Origin: AP-15 sp963702685
GTDB lineage: Bacteria; Pseudomonadota; Alphaproteobacteria; ATCC43930; CGMCC-115725
Reading direction: 5' to 3'
Assembly (NCBI GenBank): GCA_963702685.1
Contig: CAVPDQ010000006.1
Location: 372,001 to 436,000 of the forward strand
DNA: 64,000 nucleotides
Shown here: in pieces, positions 16,075 through 25,764 of the stretch
Position numbering within the stretch: the first letter of the stretch is position 1
Layout: every line of letters starts with the position of its first letter
The notes under the pieces: model-generated
What the model was told of the DNA's origin: nothing
Seen by the model: the letters and a program-made list of their open reading frames with translations, nothing else
Databases searched by the model: none
Translations under genes and position numbers: made by a program

Positions 16075-18885
16075 CCGGCCACCGCCGCGCCGCGGCCGGA
16101 AAAACCTGCGATGACCGCGATCCATCGCCAGCGCGATATCATCGACCGCCGGGTCGTGGCCGAGGAATTGGTGCAAGCTGCGCGCTCGCAGCAGCTTCTG
16201 GCGCTCGACCGTCGGCCGCTCGTAGCGCTGCTGAAGCGAGCGCTTGCGGTGGGCCGCGCCGAAATCCGCCGCCGTTTCGAGGCGAGCGGCGACGGGGCGG
16301 CAGTCATGCGCGAGCAGTCTTTTCTGACCGACCAGCTGATCCGGGCGCTCCACGACGTCGTCGGCGGCGAGATCTACCCGCTCGCCAACCCGACCTCGGG
16401 CGAGCATCTGGCGATCGTCGCTGTCGGCGGCTATGGGCGGGGCGAATTGGCGCCCTATTCCGACATCGACCTCCTGTTTCTGCTGTCTTACAAGCAGACC
16501 CCGCATACCGAGCAGCTGATCGAATATCTGCTCTATGTTTTATGGGATTTGGGGCTGAAGATCGGCCAGGCGACACGCTCGGTCGATGAATGCCTGCGCC
16601 AGGCCAAATCCGACCTGACGATCCGCACCGCCCTCCTCGAAGCGCGCTATTTGTGGGGCGACGAAGCGCTCTATCGCGAGCTGAAGCGGCGCTTCGACAG
16701 CGAGATCGTGCGCGGCACCGCGACGCAGTTCATCGAAGCCAAGCTCGCCGAGCGCGACGAGCGCCACCGGCGCGGCGGCGACAGCCGCTATCAGCTGGAA
16801 CCGAACGTCAAGGAAGGCAAGGGCGGGCTGCGCGACCTGCACACCTTGTTCTGGATCGCGAAATACATCTACCGCATCGACGACGTCGCAAAGCTCGTCG
16901 ATCTCGGCGTGCTGTCAGCCGAGGAATCGCGGCGGTTCGCCCGCGCCCAGCACTTCTTATGGACCGTGCGCTGCCACCTCCACTACCTCGCCGGCCGGCC
17001 CGAAGAGCGCCTGACCTTCGACGTGCAGACCGAGATCGGCCGGCGCATGGCCTACACCGACCACGCCGGCAGCCGCGGCGTCGAGCGCTTCATGAAGCAT
17101 TACTTTCTCGTCGCCAAGGATGTCGGCGACCTGACCCGAATCTTTTGCGCGATCATCGAGGCCGACCAGCGGCGCAAGCGGCGGCTGCCCTGGCTGCGCT
17201 GGGGGACGAAGCGGGCGCTCGAAGGCTTCGTCGTCGAAGGCGAGCGCCTGACGATCCCGTCCGAAGATTTTTTCGAGAAGGACCCGGTGGCGCTGCTGCG
17301 CCTCTTTCACGCGGCGCAACAGAACGAGCTCGACATTCATCCGCGGGCATTGCGGGCGGCGGGCCATGCGCTGAAGCTGATCGACCGCGATCTGCGCGAG
17401 GACCCCGAGGCCAACCGCCTGTTTCTGGAGATCCTGACCTCGCGCAAGGACCCGGAAACCGCACTGCGGCGGATGAACGAGGCCGGCGTGCTGGGCCGCT
17501 TCATCCCGGATTTCGGCCGTGTCGTCGCGCAGATGCAATACGACATGTACCATTCCTTTACGGTCGATGAGCACACCCTCTTCGCGATCGGCATCCTGCA
17601 CCGGATCGAGCAGGGGCTCGCCGCCGACGAATTGCCGCTCGTAAGCCAGCTCGCCGCGACGATCGGCTCGCGCCGCGCGCTTTATGTCGCGGTCCTGCTG
17701 CACGACATCGCCAAAGGCCGCGGCGGCGACCATTCGGTGCTGGGCGAGCGGGTGGCGCTGAAGCTCGGGCCGCGGCTCGGGCTCAGCGCCGAGGAGACCG
17801 AGACGGTGGCATGGCTGGTGCGCTGGCACCTCCTGATGAGCGCCACCGCCTTCAAGCGCGACATCGGCGACCCGCAGACCATCAGCGACTTTATCGAGCG
17901 GGTGCAATCGCCCGAGCGGCTGAAGCTCCTTTTGGTGCTGACCGTCGCCGATATCCGGGCGGTCGGCCCCCATGTGTGGAACGGGTGGAAGGCGGCGTTG
18001 CTGCGCGAGCTCTACCACCGCGCGATCGAGGTCATGGCCGGCGGTCTCGCGGTCGAGGGGCAGAATTCGCGAGTTGCCGCGGCGCTCGCCGCGGTGCGGC
18101 CGCTGCTGCCGGATTTCAGCGAGACCGAATTCGCCGCCTTCGCCAAGACCGGCTACCCGCTCTATTGGCTGTCGTTCGACCCCGAGACCCACGCCCGGCA
18201 CGCGCGCCTGATGCGCGAGGCCGAAGCGAGCGGCGCGCCCTTGACCGTCGAAAAGCGCGTCGATGCAAAACGCGGGGTGACCGAGATCGTCCTCTACACC
18301 GCCGACCATGCCGGGCTCTTCTCGCGCATCGCCGGCGCGCTCGCAGTCAGCGGCGCCAACATCGTCGATGCCAAGATCATGACGATGGCAAACGGCATGG
18401 CGCTCGATACCTTCTGGGTGCAGGACCTGGCGGGAAGGCCGTTCGATCGCGCCGACAAGCTCGCCCGGCTCGCCGTGACTTTTGAAAGTGTGCTGACCGG
18501 CGAGCTCAAACCGCACCAGGAGCTGGCGCGCCCGCCGGCCTTCCCGAGCCGCACCCAGGCGTTCACCGTCGCGCCGCGCGTGCTGGTCGACAACAACGCC
18601 AGCGCGCTTCACACCGTGATCGAGGTCAACGGCCGCGACCGGCCGGGCTTTCTCTACGATGTCACCCGCGAGCTGACCCGGCTCAACCTGCAGATTTCGA
18701 GCGCCAAGATTTCGACCTACGGCGCCAAGGTCGTTGACGTTTTTTATGTCAAGAACCTGTTCGGCCATAAAGTCGAGCATCCGGCAAAGCTCGCTGAGAT
18801 CCGCGCAATCCTCGAAGCCGTGCTGGCACGCGGCGATCAGGCGGCCACTCCGAAGCGGCACAACGAGCCCGCGGCGGCGGAATAA
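16063..18885 (+). CDS. glnD: Bifunctional [protein-PII] uridylyltransferase/uridylyl-removing enzyme
   Basis: The 940-residue protein senses glutamine and modifies PII proteins to control nitrogen assimilation. Domain order is nucleotidyltransferase near residue 121 (GGYGRGELAPYSDIDLLF, catalytic acidic pair in SDID), the GlnD PII-UTase helical domain, an HD hydrolase domain near residue 544 (LHDIAKGRGGDH), then two ACT domains near residues 742 (DHAGLFSRIAGAL) and 853 (DRPGFLYDVTREL). The length suits the family. The GTG start lies in a tandem repeat; an ATG at 16111 (MTAIHRQRD) is an alternative. The gene appears monocistronic. Confidence 0.95.
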   Translation: MSPVPATAAPRPEKPAMTAIHRQRDIIDRRVVAEELVQAARSQQLLALDRRPLVALLKRALAVGRAEIRRRFEASGDGAAVMREQSFLTDQLIRALHDVVGGEIYPLANPTSGEHLAIVAVGGYGRGELAPYSDIDLLFLLSYKQTPHTEQLIEYLLYVLWDLGLKIGQATRSVDECLRQAKSDLTIRTALLEARYLWGDEALYRELKRRFDSEIVRGTATQFIEAKLAERDERHRRGGDSRYQLEPNVKEGKGGLRDLHTLFWIAKYIYRIDDVAKLVDLGVLSAEESRRFARAQHFLWTVRCHLHYLAGRPEERLTFDVQTEIGRRMAYTDHAGSRGVERFMKHYFLVAKDVGDLTRIFCAIIEADQRRKRRLPWLRWGTKRALEGFVVEGERLTIPSEDFFEKDPVALLRLFHAAQQNELDIHPRALRAAGHALKLIDRDLREDPEANRLFLEILTSRKDPETALRRMNEAGVLGRFIPDFGRVVAQMQYDMYHSFTVDEHTLFAIGILHRIEQGLAADELPLVSQLAATIGSRRALYVAVLLHDIAKGRGGDHSVLGERVALKLGPRLGLSAEETETVAWLVRWHLLMSATAFKRDIGDPQTISDFIERVQSPERLKLLLVLTVADIRAVGPHVWNGWKAALLRELYHRAIEVMAGGLAVEGQNSRVAAALAAVRPLLPDFSETEFAAFAKTGYPLYWLSFDPETHARHARLMREAEASGAPLTVEKRVDAKRGVTEIVLYTADHAGLFSRIAGALAVSGANIVDAKIMTMANGMALDTFWVQDLAGRPFDRADKLARLAVTFESVLTGELKPHQELARPPAFPSRTQAFTVAPRVLVDNNASALHTVIEVNGRDRPGFLYDVTRELTRLNLQISSAKISTYGAKVVDVFYVKNLFGHKVEHPAKLAEIRAILEAVLARGDQAATPKRHNEPAAAE

Positions 18886-19056
18886 CGCAGCAGCCGAGCG
18901 GTTTTGCGATAGTTGGGGGATGTCTGCCTGCCTCGGCGAGGCGCTCTCTGCGGCGAAAATGAAACCATACCGGGCCGTACTCGCGCCGGATTGCTGATGG
19001 AAGCATAAGCTGTCTGACGGCATCGGCGGTCCCTACCCGGATGGAAGGATAACGAC

Positions 19057-19536
19057 ATGGCGGAGGATATTTTTCTAAAGCTCGCGGGGATTGCGGGGGA
19101 GTCGCAGGACGCGAAGCACAAGGGCGAGATCGACATCTCCGGTTGGAGCTGGGGAGTGGCGCAGACCGCCGCACCGGGGGGCGGAGGCGGGGGCGCCGGC
19201 AAGGCGGAGTTTCACCAGCTGTCGTTGCAAAAGCTGGTCGATCTGGCCTCGGCGCCGCTGTTGGCGGCGACCGCCAAAGGCTCGCATATCGCCACCGGGA
19301 CCTTGACGGTCCGGCGCGCCGGCGCGACCCCGCAGGAATTTCTGGTCGTCAATCTGAAAGACATCGTCGTCAATTCGGTGACGATGGCGGCGACCGAGGC
19401 TGGAAACCGGCCTGCCGAAACCGTCGCTCTGTCGTTCGCTCAGGTCGATTTCGAATACACCCAGTTCCTGGCGAGCGGCGCCAAGGGTGCAACCAAGGCC
19501 TTCAAATGGGACATTGCCGACAACAAGGGCCTCTAG
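19057..19536 (+). CDS. hcp: Hcp family type VI secretion protein (orphan Hcp1)
   Basis: The 159-residue protein matches the Hcp1 ring-forming tube and effector family: MAEDIFLKLAGIAGES, HKGEIDISGWSWGV, the FHQLSLQKLVDLASAPLL segment and the C-terminal VALSFAQVDFEYT. Hcp hexamers stack into the inner tube of the type VI secretion apparatus. No other T6SS gene (tssB/C, vgrG, tssM, clpV) lies within 18 kb on either side, so this is an orphan copy between glnD and DUF488. A poly-Gly loop interrupts residues 40-48. An AAGGA ribosome site precedes the ATG. Confidence 0.88.
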   Translation: MAEDIFLKLAGIAGESQDAKHKGEIDISGWSWGVAQTAAPGGGGGGAGKAEFHQLSLQKLVDLASAPLLAATAKGSHIATGTLTVRRAGATPQEFLVVNLKDIVVNSVTMAATEAGNRPAETVALSFAQVDFEYTQFLASGAKGATKAFKWDIADNKGL

Positions 19537-19564
19537 CCGAGACCCGAGACGGCGCTTCGGCGGC

Positions 19565-20038
19565 TCAGCCCGCCTCGCCGATGGCCGCGTTCATGGTGAG
19601 ATGCCGGGGGGCAAAACCGTGGCGGGCTTCGAGGATTTCGGCGATGCGGCGGCGGTGGCAATTGCGCCAATCGGCCTCGTAGCAGAGGAGACAGCTCGGC
19701 GCCGCGGCGGCGATCGTGGCGGCTCGGCTCAGGTCGAGCTCGGCTTCGGGCCGCGCGAGCTTTTCCTCGACGATCGTCCAGAACCGCTCCCAATCGCGCC
19801 GCCGCCCGGCGAGCCGGCCTTCGGGCGGGGTGCCGAGGGCGGCGAGATGGACATAGCGCATGCCGGCCTCCTCGACCGCCGCCGCCAATTGGCGCTTTGA
19901 AAAACCGGGCCGGCGCGAAATCGGCCGGTCGCGCACGTCGAGCAGCACCTCGACCCCGGCCGCGCCGAGGGCCGCGATCACATCGCGCAACAGCGTCTTT
20001 TCGTAGCCGATCGTGAACACCACGCCAGCGGTCGTCAT
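19565..20038 (-). CDS. DUF488 domain-containing protein
   Basis: The 157-residue protein shows DUF488 landmarks: TIGYEKTL at the start, VEVLLDVRDRPISRRPGFSK, MRYVHLAALG and the late CLLCYEADWRNCHRRRIAE block (Cys pair, His, Arg). Function is unknown, although the fold and conserved Cys/His suggest nucleic-acid or metal-linked chemistry. The ATG at 20038 is preferred since the family motif starts right there. An ATG at 20080 is possible. It converges on hcp. Confidence 0.8.
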   Translation of the reverse strand: MTTAGVVFTIGYEKTLLRDVIAALGAAGVEVLLDVRDRPISRRPGFSKRQLAAAVEEAGMRYVHLAALGTPPEGRLAGRRRDWERFWTIVEEKLARPEAELDLSRAATIAAAAPSCLLCYEADWRNCHRRRIAEILEARHGFAPRHLTMNAAIGEAG

Positions 20039-20127
20039 GTCGGCATCCGCGAGTGCCTTCCGAAGCCCGGCCGAACCCATTAGAGCATAGTCGGGGACGG
20101 TCGGGATCGGCGGCAACGGAGGACAAG

Positions 20128-21015
20128 ATGGCGGGGGCGCGGGTGATCGACGGCCGGGCGATCGCCGCGGAGCTGCGGCGGCGCGTCGCCGATGCCGCAG
20201 CAACGCTGAGGCGGGACACCGATGTCACCGCAGGGCTCGCCACGGTCCTCGTCGGCGACGATCCGGCGAGCCGAGCCTATGTCCGAGCCAAAGGCCGCGC
20301 CTGCACCGCCGCCGGTCTCGTCTCGTTCGAGGTCGATCTGCCGACCGAGACAACCGAGCGGGCGCTGATCGCCGAGATCGAAAGACTCGATGCCGACGAT
20401 CGGGTCGACGGCATTCTGGTGCAGCTGCCGCTGCCGGCGCACATCGATGCCCGGCGCGTGGTCGCCGCGATCGATCCGGCAAAGGACGTGGACGGCCTCC
20501 ATCCGGTCAATGTCGGCCGGCTGTGGAGCGGGGTGCCGGCGCTCGTGCCGTGCACGCCGCAGGGCTGCCTGCTGCTGCTGCGTGACGCGCTCGGCAACAT
20601 TGCCGGCGCCGAGGCGGTCGTGCTCGGCCGGTCGAGCCTTGTCGGCCGGCCGATGGCGGCCCTTTTGGTCGGCGCCGATTGCACGGTCACGATCGTCCAT
20701 TCGAAGACCCGCGACGCCGCCGCGATCTGTCGCCGGGCGGATATCCTGGTCGCCGCGACCGGGCAGCCGGGCCTGATCAACGCCCTTTGGGTCAAGCCCG
20801 GCGCCGCGGTGATCGACGCCGGCACCGCCTCGGTCCCATTGCCCGAGGGTGGCAGCCGGCTCGTCGGCGACGTCGATTTTGCCGAGGTCAGCGCCGTCGC
20901 CGGCGCGCTCACTCCGGTGCCGGGCGGGGTGGGCCCGATGACGATCGCCTGCCTGCTGCGCAACGCGCTGATCGCCGCCGCCCGTCGCCGCGGCCTCCCC
21001 GAGCCGGCAATCTAG
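20128..21015 (+). CDS. folD: Bifunctional methylene-THF dehydrogenase/methenyl-THF cyclohydrolase
   Basis: The 295-residue enzyme interconverts 5,10-methylene-, methenyl- and 10-formyl-tetrahydrofolate for purine, formyl-Met and one-carbon metabolism. Visible motifs are VGDDPASRAYVRAKGRAC (catalytic Lys at the YxxxK position), DGILVQLPLPAHID, the NADP site VVLGRSSLVGRPMA, and PGGVGPMTIACL near the C-terminus. The ATG at 20128 follows a GGAGGACAAG ribosome site. The frame upstream of it is non-homologous. The length is normal. Confidence 0.95.
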   Translation: MAGARVIDGRAIAAELRRRVADAAATLRRDTDVTAGLATVLVGDDPASRAYVRAKGRACTAAGLVSFEVDLPTETTERALIAEIERLDADDRVDGILVQLPLPAHIDARRVVAAIDPAKDVDGLHPVNVGRLWSGVPALVPCTPQGCLLLLRDALGNIAGAEAVVLGRSSLVGRPMAALLVGADCTVTIVHSKTRDAAAICRRADILVAATGQPGLINALWVKPGAAVIDAGTASVPLPEGGSRLVGDVDFAEVSAVAGALTPVPGGVGPMTIACLLRNALIAAARRRGLPEPAI

Positions 21016-21061
21016 AGCGGGTGCCGCACGAGCAGGCGGCCGAGGCGCGACGACCTCGCGT

Positions 21062-22972
21062 TTAGGGCGGCTTGGCGTAGCCGGCGGTCGCCAAGGCCTG
21101 ACTGATCACGGCAAGGGCAGCCGGATCGTCGATCGTGGCCGGCATCGCATAGGCTTCGCCATCGGCCATCTTGCGCATCGTGCCGCGCAGGATTTTGCCC
21201 GAGCGTGTTTTCGGCAACCCCTTGACGACGAGCGCCCGGCGAAAGCTCGCGACCGGGCCGATCCGCTCGCGCACGAGCGCGACCGCTTCGCGCTCGACCT
21301 CTGCCGGCGCCCGCGCGACCCCGGCCTTCAGCACCAGGAGGCCGAGCGGCACCTGGCCCTTGAGCTGGTCGGCGACGCCGATCACCGCGCATTCGGCGAC
21401 ATCGGGATGGGCGGCCAGGACCTCTTCGATGCCGCCCGTCGACAGTCGGTGCCCCGCGACGTTGATGATGTCGTCGGTGCGGGTCATCACATTGATATAG
21501 CCGTCATGATCGATAAAGCCCGCATCGGCGGTCTGGTAATAGCCGGGAAAGGCGCTGAGATAAGCTGCGACAAACTTGTCGTCGGCCTGCCACAGGCTCG
21601 GCAGCGCGCCGGGCGGCAACGGCAATTTGACCGCGAGCGCGCCGATTTCGCCGGCACCGAGCTCGCGCACGCTGCCTTCGGATTCGGCGTCGAGCACGCG
21701 CACGTCCCAGCCGGGCACGGCGCGGGTGCACGAGCCGTGCTTGACCGGCAATTGCTCGATGCCAAGGCAATTGGCGCCGATCGGCCAGCCGGTCTCGGTC
21801 TGCCACCAATGATCGATGACCGGGATATGCAATTGCTCCTCGGCCCATTGGACGGTCGGCGGATCGGCGCGCTCGCCGGCGAGAAAAAGGGCGCGCAGGC
21901 TGCCGAGGTCGCGGCTCCGGATCAATGCGCCCTCGGGATCCTCGCGCCTGATCGCGCGAAATGCGGTGGGGGCGGTAAAAAACACCCGCGCCCGGTGCTG
22001 CTCGATCACGCGCCAGAAGGCGCCGGCGTCGGGGGTGCCGACCGGCTTTCCCTCGTACATGACCGTGGTGCAGCCGAGGAAGAGCGGCGCGTAGACGATG
22101 TAGGAATGGCCGACCACCCAGCCGACATCGGAGGCGGTCCAAAACACCTCGTCCGAGGCCACGCCGTAGATGTTGCGCAACGACCAATGGAGCGCCACGG
22201 CATGGCCGCCATTGTCGCGCACCACACCTTTGGGCACGCCGGTCGTGCCCGAGGTGTAGAGGATATAGAGCGGGTCGGTCGCCATGACCGGCACGCAATC
22301 TGCGGGTTTCGCCGCTTGCGTCAGCTCCTGCCAGTCATGGTCGCGGCCGGGCACGAGGTCGGCGCGACACATCGGCCGCTGCAGGACCACACAATGCTCG
22401 GGCTTCGACGTCGCCTCGGCGATCGCGGCGTCGAGCAACGGCTTGTAAGGGACGATGCGCTCGCCTTCGATCCCGCACGCAGCGGAGAGCACGACCTTGG
22501 GCTTGGCGTCGTCGATGCGGGTCGCGAGCTCATGCGCGGCAAAGCCGCCAAACACGACCGAATGAACCGCACCGATGCGGGCGCAGGCGAGCATCGCCAT
22601 CGCCGCCTGCGGCACCATCGGCATGTAGACCAGCACCCGGTCGCCCTTGCCGACGCCGAGCCCGGCAAGAACCCCGGCGAGCCGCGCCACCTCGTCGAGC
22701 AATGCGCGGTACGTGAAATGCGCGACCTGGCCGGTGACCGGGCTGTCCCAGATCAGCGCTATGCGCTCGCCATGCCCGGCGGCGACATGCCGGTCGAGCG
22801 CGTTCCAGCAGGTGTTGAGCTGCGCGCCCGCGAACCAGCGGTAAAAGGGCGGCCGGCTCTTATCGAGCACCCGGTCCCAGCGCCGCTCCCAATCGATCGC
22901 CTCGGCGGCTTCGGCCCAGAACTCCTCGGGCCGCTCGATCGCCCGCCGGTAGCTTTCGGCATAACCCGCCAT
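21062..22972 (-). CDS. prpE: Propionyl-CoA synthetase (AMP-forming acyl-CoA synthetase)
   Basis: The 636-residue ANL enzyme starts with the ACAS N-terminal domain (RRAIERPEEFWAEAAEAIDW), contains the AMP-binding P-loop YILYTSGTTGVPKGVV near residue 240, the WWQTETGWPIG motif, the TRTDDIINVAGHRL hinge near residue 510 and the C-terminal acetylatable lysine region KTRSGKILRGTMRK. The motif DNGGHAVALHWS is typical of PrpE rather than Acs. It activates propionate, or acetate less well, to the acyl-CoA. No methylcitrate-cycle genes are adjacent, so it may be a scavenging enzyme. Confidence 0.88.
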   Translation of the reverse strand: MAGYAESYRRAIERPEEFWAEAAEAIDWERRWDRVLDKSRPPFYRWFAGAQLNTCWNALDRHVAAGHGERIALIWDSPVTGQVAHFTYRALLDEVARLAGVLAGLGVGKGDRVLVYMPMVPQAAMAMLACARIGAVHSVVFGGFAAHELATRIDDAKPKVVLSAACGIEGERIVPYKPLLDAAIAEATSKPEHCVVLQRPMCRADLVPGRDHDWQELTQAAKPADCVPVMATDPLYILYTSGTTGVPKGVVRDNGGHAVALHWSLRNIYGVASDEVFWTASDVGWVVGHSYIVYAPLFLGCTTVMYEGKPVGTPDAGAFWRVIEQHRARVFFTAPTAFRAIRREDPEGALIRSRDLGSLRALFLAGERADPPTVQWAEEQLHIPVIDHWWQTETGWPIGANCLGIEQLPVKHGSCTRAVPGWDVRVLDAESEGSVRELGAGEIGALAVKLPLPPGALPSLWQADDKFVAAYLSAFPGYYQTADAGFIDHDGYINVMTRTDDIINVAGHRLSTGGIEEVLAAHPDVAECAVIGVADQLKGQVPLGLLVLKAGVARAPAEVEREAVALVRERIGPVASFRRALVVKGLPKTRSGKILRGTMRKMADGEAYAMPATIDDPAALAVISQALATAGYAKPP

Positions 22973-23084
22973 CCCGGCCTCCTCCCGTCCCTCCGCTCGA
23001 TTCTCCGCGATCGAACGCGGTTTGCCAAGCGACGCCGGCGACAGTGACGGCGCCAGCCCGTTGGTGACGCCGGCTTCGAGCCGT

Positions 23085-25628
23085 TCAGATCGGGATGTTC
23101 CAGATATCGCGGGCGTAGCCGGCGATCGTGCGGTCGGAGGAGAACCAGCTCATGCCGGCGATGTTGAGGAGGGTGGCGCGCGTCCAATCGGCCGGATGGC
23201 GCCAGCGTTCGTCGACCGCGTGCTGGGCGGCACGGTAAGCCGCGAAATCGGCGGCGACGAGAAACGGGTCGCCGCGGCGCAGGCGGCTCGTCAGCGGTGC
23301 GAACCGGTGGGGGTCGCCGGGCGAGAATTCGCCGTCCTCCAAGGCCGCGACCGCGGCGGCCAAAGCCGGCGAGGCGGCGATCATCGCGTCGGCGTCGAAA
23401 CCGCTGCGAGCGTGCTCGGCCGCTTCCTCGGCGGTCAAGCCAAAGATGAACATGTTGTCGGCGCCGACCCGGTCGCGGATTTCGATATTGGCGCCGTCGA
23501 GCGTGCCGATGGTCAAGGCGCCGTTCAGCGCCAGCTTCATATTGCCGGTGCCCGAGGCCTCGGTGCCGGCGGTCGAAATCTGCTCGGAAAGGTCGGCGGC
23601 CGGGATCACGATCTCGGCGAGGCTCACATTGTAGTTGGGCAGAAAAACCAGCTTCAGCCGGTCGCCGACCAAGGGGTCGTTGTTGACCCGTTCGGCGATA
23701 TCGTTGGCGAGCTTGATGATGAGCTTCGCTTGGGCATAGCCGGCCGCCGCCTTGCCGGCGAGGATTTTGACCCGCGGGACCCAGTCCCGGTCCGGCTCGG
23801 CGCGGATCGCCTGCCAGCGGGCAATCGTCTCCAAGAGATTGAGAAACTGGCGCTTGTATTCGTGGATCCGCTTGACGTGGACGTCGAAGAGAGCGGCCGG
23901 GTCGAGGCGCAGGCCGAGACGCTCGTGCGCGATCCGCGCCAGCGCCCGTTTGTTGGCGAGCTTGACCGCGGCGAGGCGCTCGCGCAGCCCCACATCCTCG
24001 GCCTGACCCACGAGGCTGGAGAGCGCTTCCGGATCGTCGAGGATTGTGGCGCCGCAGACCGCGCAAAGGAGGCGGGTCAGCCGAGGGTTCGCCTGATGCA
24101 GCCAGCGGCGGAAGGCGATGCCGTTGGTCTCGGCGACGATGCGGTCCGGGTAAAGCCGATGAAATTCGCCAAACACGGTGCGGCGCATCAGCTCGGTATG
24201 CAGCGCCGAGACGCCGTTGACCCGGTGCGAGCCAAAAAAAGCGAGGTTGCCCATGCGCACCCGTCCGCCTGCCTCGTCGATCAGCGACACCGCGGGAAAA
24301 CGCGCCTGATCGATCGCTTCGCGCCGATCGAGGCAGGCGCGGTGATCCCGGTCGAGCGCACGGATGATTTCGAGATGGCGCGGCAACGCAGTCTCGAACA
24401 GCGCCACCGACCAGCTTTCCAGCGCCTCGGGCATCAGCGAATGGTTGGTGTAGGCGAAGCTTTCGCGCGTGATCCGCCACGCCTCGTCCCAGGGGGTGTG
24501 ATGACGGTCGACAAGGATGCGCATCAGCTCGGCGACGGCGATCGCGGGATGGGTGTCGTTGAGCTGGATCGCAACATGGGCCGGCAATGTGTCGAGCCGG
24601 CCATGGGCGCGCAGGTGCTGGCCGACGAGATCCTGGATCGAGGCGGTGACGAAGAAATATTCCTGGCGCAAGCGCAGCTCGCGGCCGGCGGCTGAATTGT
24701 CGCCCGGGTAGAGGACTTTTGAGATCGCCTCGGCCCGCGACTGCTCCGAGAGCGCCCCCACATGGTCGCCGTCGTTGAACAATTCGAGGCGCAGCGGATC
24801 GGTGGCGCGGGCCGACCACAGCCGCAGCAGATTGACGTGGCGGCCGCGCCAGCCGACGATCGGCGTGTCGAAAGCGACGGCCTCGATCGTCTCGCCGGGC
24901 AGCCATGCCGACCGCTCCGGCCCGTCGGACGAGCCGATCCGCTCGAGATGGCCGCCGAAATGGACGGCGTAGACCAGCTCGGGCCGCTCGAACTCCCAGG
25001 GGTTGCCGAAGGACAGCCACTGCTCGGGAAATTCCTTTTGCCAGCCATCCTTGATGACCTGGCGGAACAGGCCGTGATCGTAGCGGATACCGTAGCCGCA
25101 GGCCGGAATCCCGAGCGCCGCCATGCTGTCGAGAAAGCAGGCGGCAAGCCGCCCGAGCCCGCCATTGCCGAGCGCGGCGTCGGGCTCGGCATCGCGGATG
25201 CGCTCGAAATCGACACCGAGACCGCCGAGCGCCGCGCCGACGACGTCGCCGATCCGCAAATTCTCGATCACATCGTTGAGGAGCCGCCCGATCAGGAATT
25301 CGAGCGACAGGTAGCAAACGTGCTTGCGCCCGTTGGCGGCGCTTGCCCGCTCGCCGGCGAGCCGCCGTTGGATGACCTGGTCGCGCAACGCCAACGCGGT
25401 CGCGACAAACCAGTCGCGCTCGCTCGCGCTCGGTGCGTCCTTGCCGATCGAGAGCGTCAGCTTGGCGAGGATCGCCGCCTTGAACGCCTCGATATCCGCC
25501 GCGCCGGCAGGGGCGTCGCCGATCGCTGCGGGCGCCCCGGCCAGGGCAAGGTTCATGTCGTTGCTGGTCATCGGCATTCTTGGCACGCAATCGGGTTTCG
25601 GGACATCTTCGTCGATGCACCGCGGCAT
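23085..25628 (-). CDS. glgP: Glycogen/starch/alpha-glucan phosphorylase
   Basis: The 847-residue GT35 enzyme releases glucose-1-phosphate from alpha-1,4-glucans. Conserved segments include CYLSLEFLIGRLL, AALGNGGLGRLAACFLDS, GYGIRYDHGLF, HIHEYKRQFLN-like VKRIHEYKRQ, and the pyridoxal-phosphate site EASGTGNMKLALNGALTIG near residue 695, with Lys in GNMK. The length suits the family. The frame starts at a weak site; ATGs at 25577 and 25571 (MTSNDMNL) are plausible real starts. No glgA, glgB, glgC or glgX is nearby. Confidence 0.93.
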   Translation of the reverse strand: MPRCIDEDVPKPDCVPRMPMTSNDMNLALAGAPAAIGDAPAGAADIEAFKAAILAKLTLSIGKDAPSASERDWFVATALALRDQVIQRRLAGERASAANGRKHVCYLSLEFLIGRLLNDVIENLRIGDVVGAALGGLGVDFERIRDAEPDAALGNGGLGRLAACFLDSMAALGIPACGYGIRYDHGLFRQVIKDGWQKEFPEQWLSFGNPWEFERPELVYAVHFGGHLERIGSSDGPERSAWLPGETIEAVAFDTPIVGWRGRHVNLLRLWSARATDPLRLELFNDGDHVGALSEQSRAEAISKVLYPGDNSAAGRELRLRQEYFFVTASIQDLVGQHLRAHGRLDTLPAHVAIQLNDTHPAIAVAELMRILVDRHHTPWDEAWRITRESFAYTNHSLMPEALESWSVALFETALPRHLEIIRALDRDHRACLDRREAIDQARFPAVSLIDEAGGRVRMGNLAFFGSHRVNGVSALHTELMRRTVFGEFHRLYPDRIVAETNGIAFRRWLHQANPRLTRLLCAVCGATILDDPEALSSLVGQAEDVGLRERLAAVKLANKRALARIAHERLGLRLDPAALFDVHVKRIHEYKRQFLNLLETIARWQAIRAEPDRDWVPRVKILAGKAAAGYAQAKLIIKLANDIAERVNNDPLVGDRLKLVFLPNYNVSLAEIVIPAADLSEQISTAGTEASGTGNMKLALNGALTIGTLDGANIEIRDRVGADNMFIFGLTAEEAAEHARSGFDADAMIAASPALAAAVAALEDGEFSPGDPHRFAPLTSRLRRGDPFLVAADFAAYRAAQHAVDERWRHPADWTRATLLNIAGMSWFSSDRTIAGYARDIWNIPI

Positions 25629-25764
25629 CTTGGCGTGTAGGGCTTAGGGTTATGTTACCCGCGGCGAGGCTGGCAACCCTGTGTTGCGCTGCCGCAGCCC
25701 AGCTTGCGATGGCGGCGGCCGCTCGGGCGGAGACTGGATTGCAGCGGTGGAATCGCCTGCTGTT

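Noticed and set aside
16957..19023. 688-residue minus-strand frame opposite glnD
   Set aside because: Antisense shadow of the glnD HD and ACT domains.
22759..25620. 953-residue second frame on the glgP strand
   Set aside because: It is another frame of the glgP gene and its composition is Arg/Pro-rich; glgP carries all expected motifs in its own frame.
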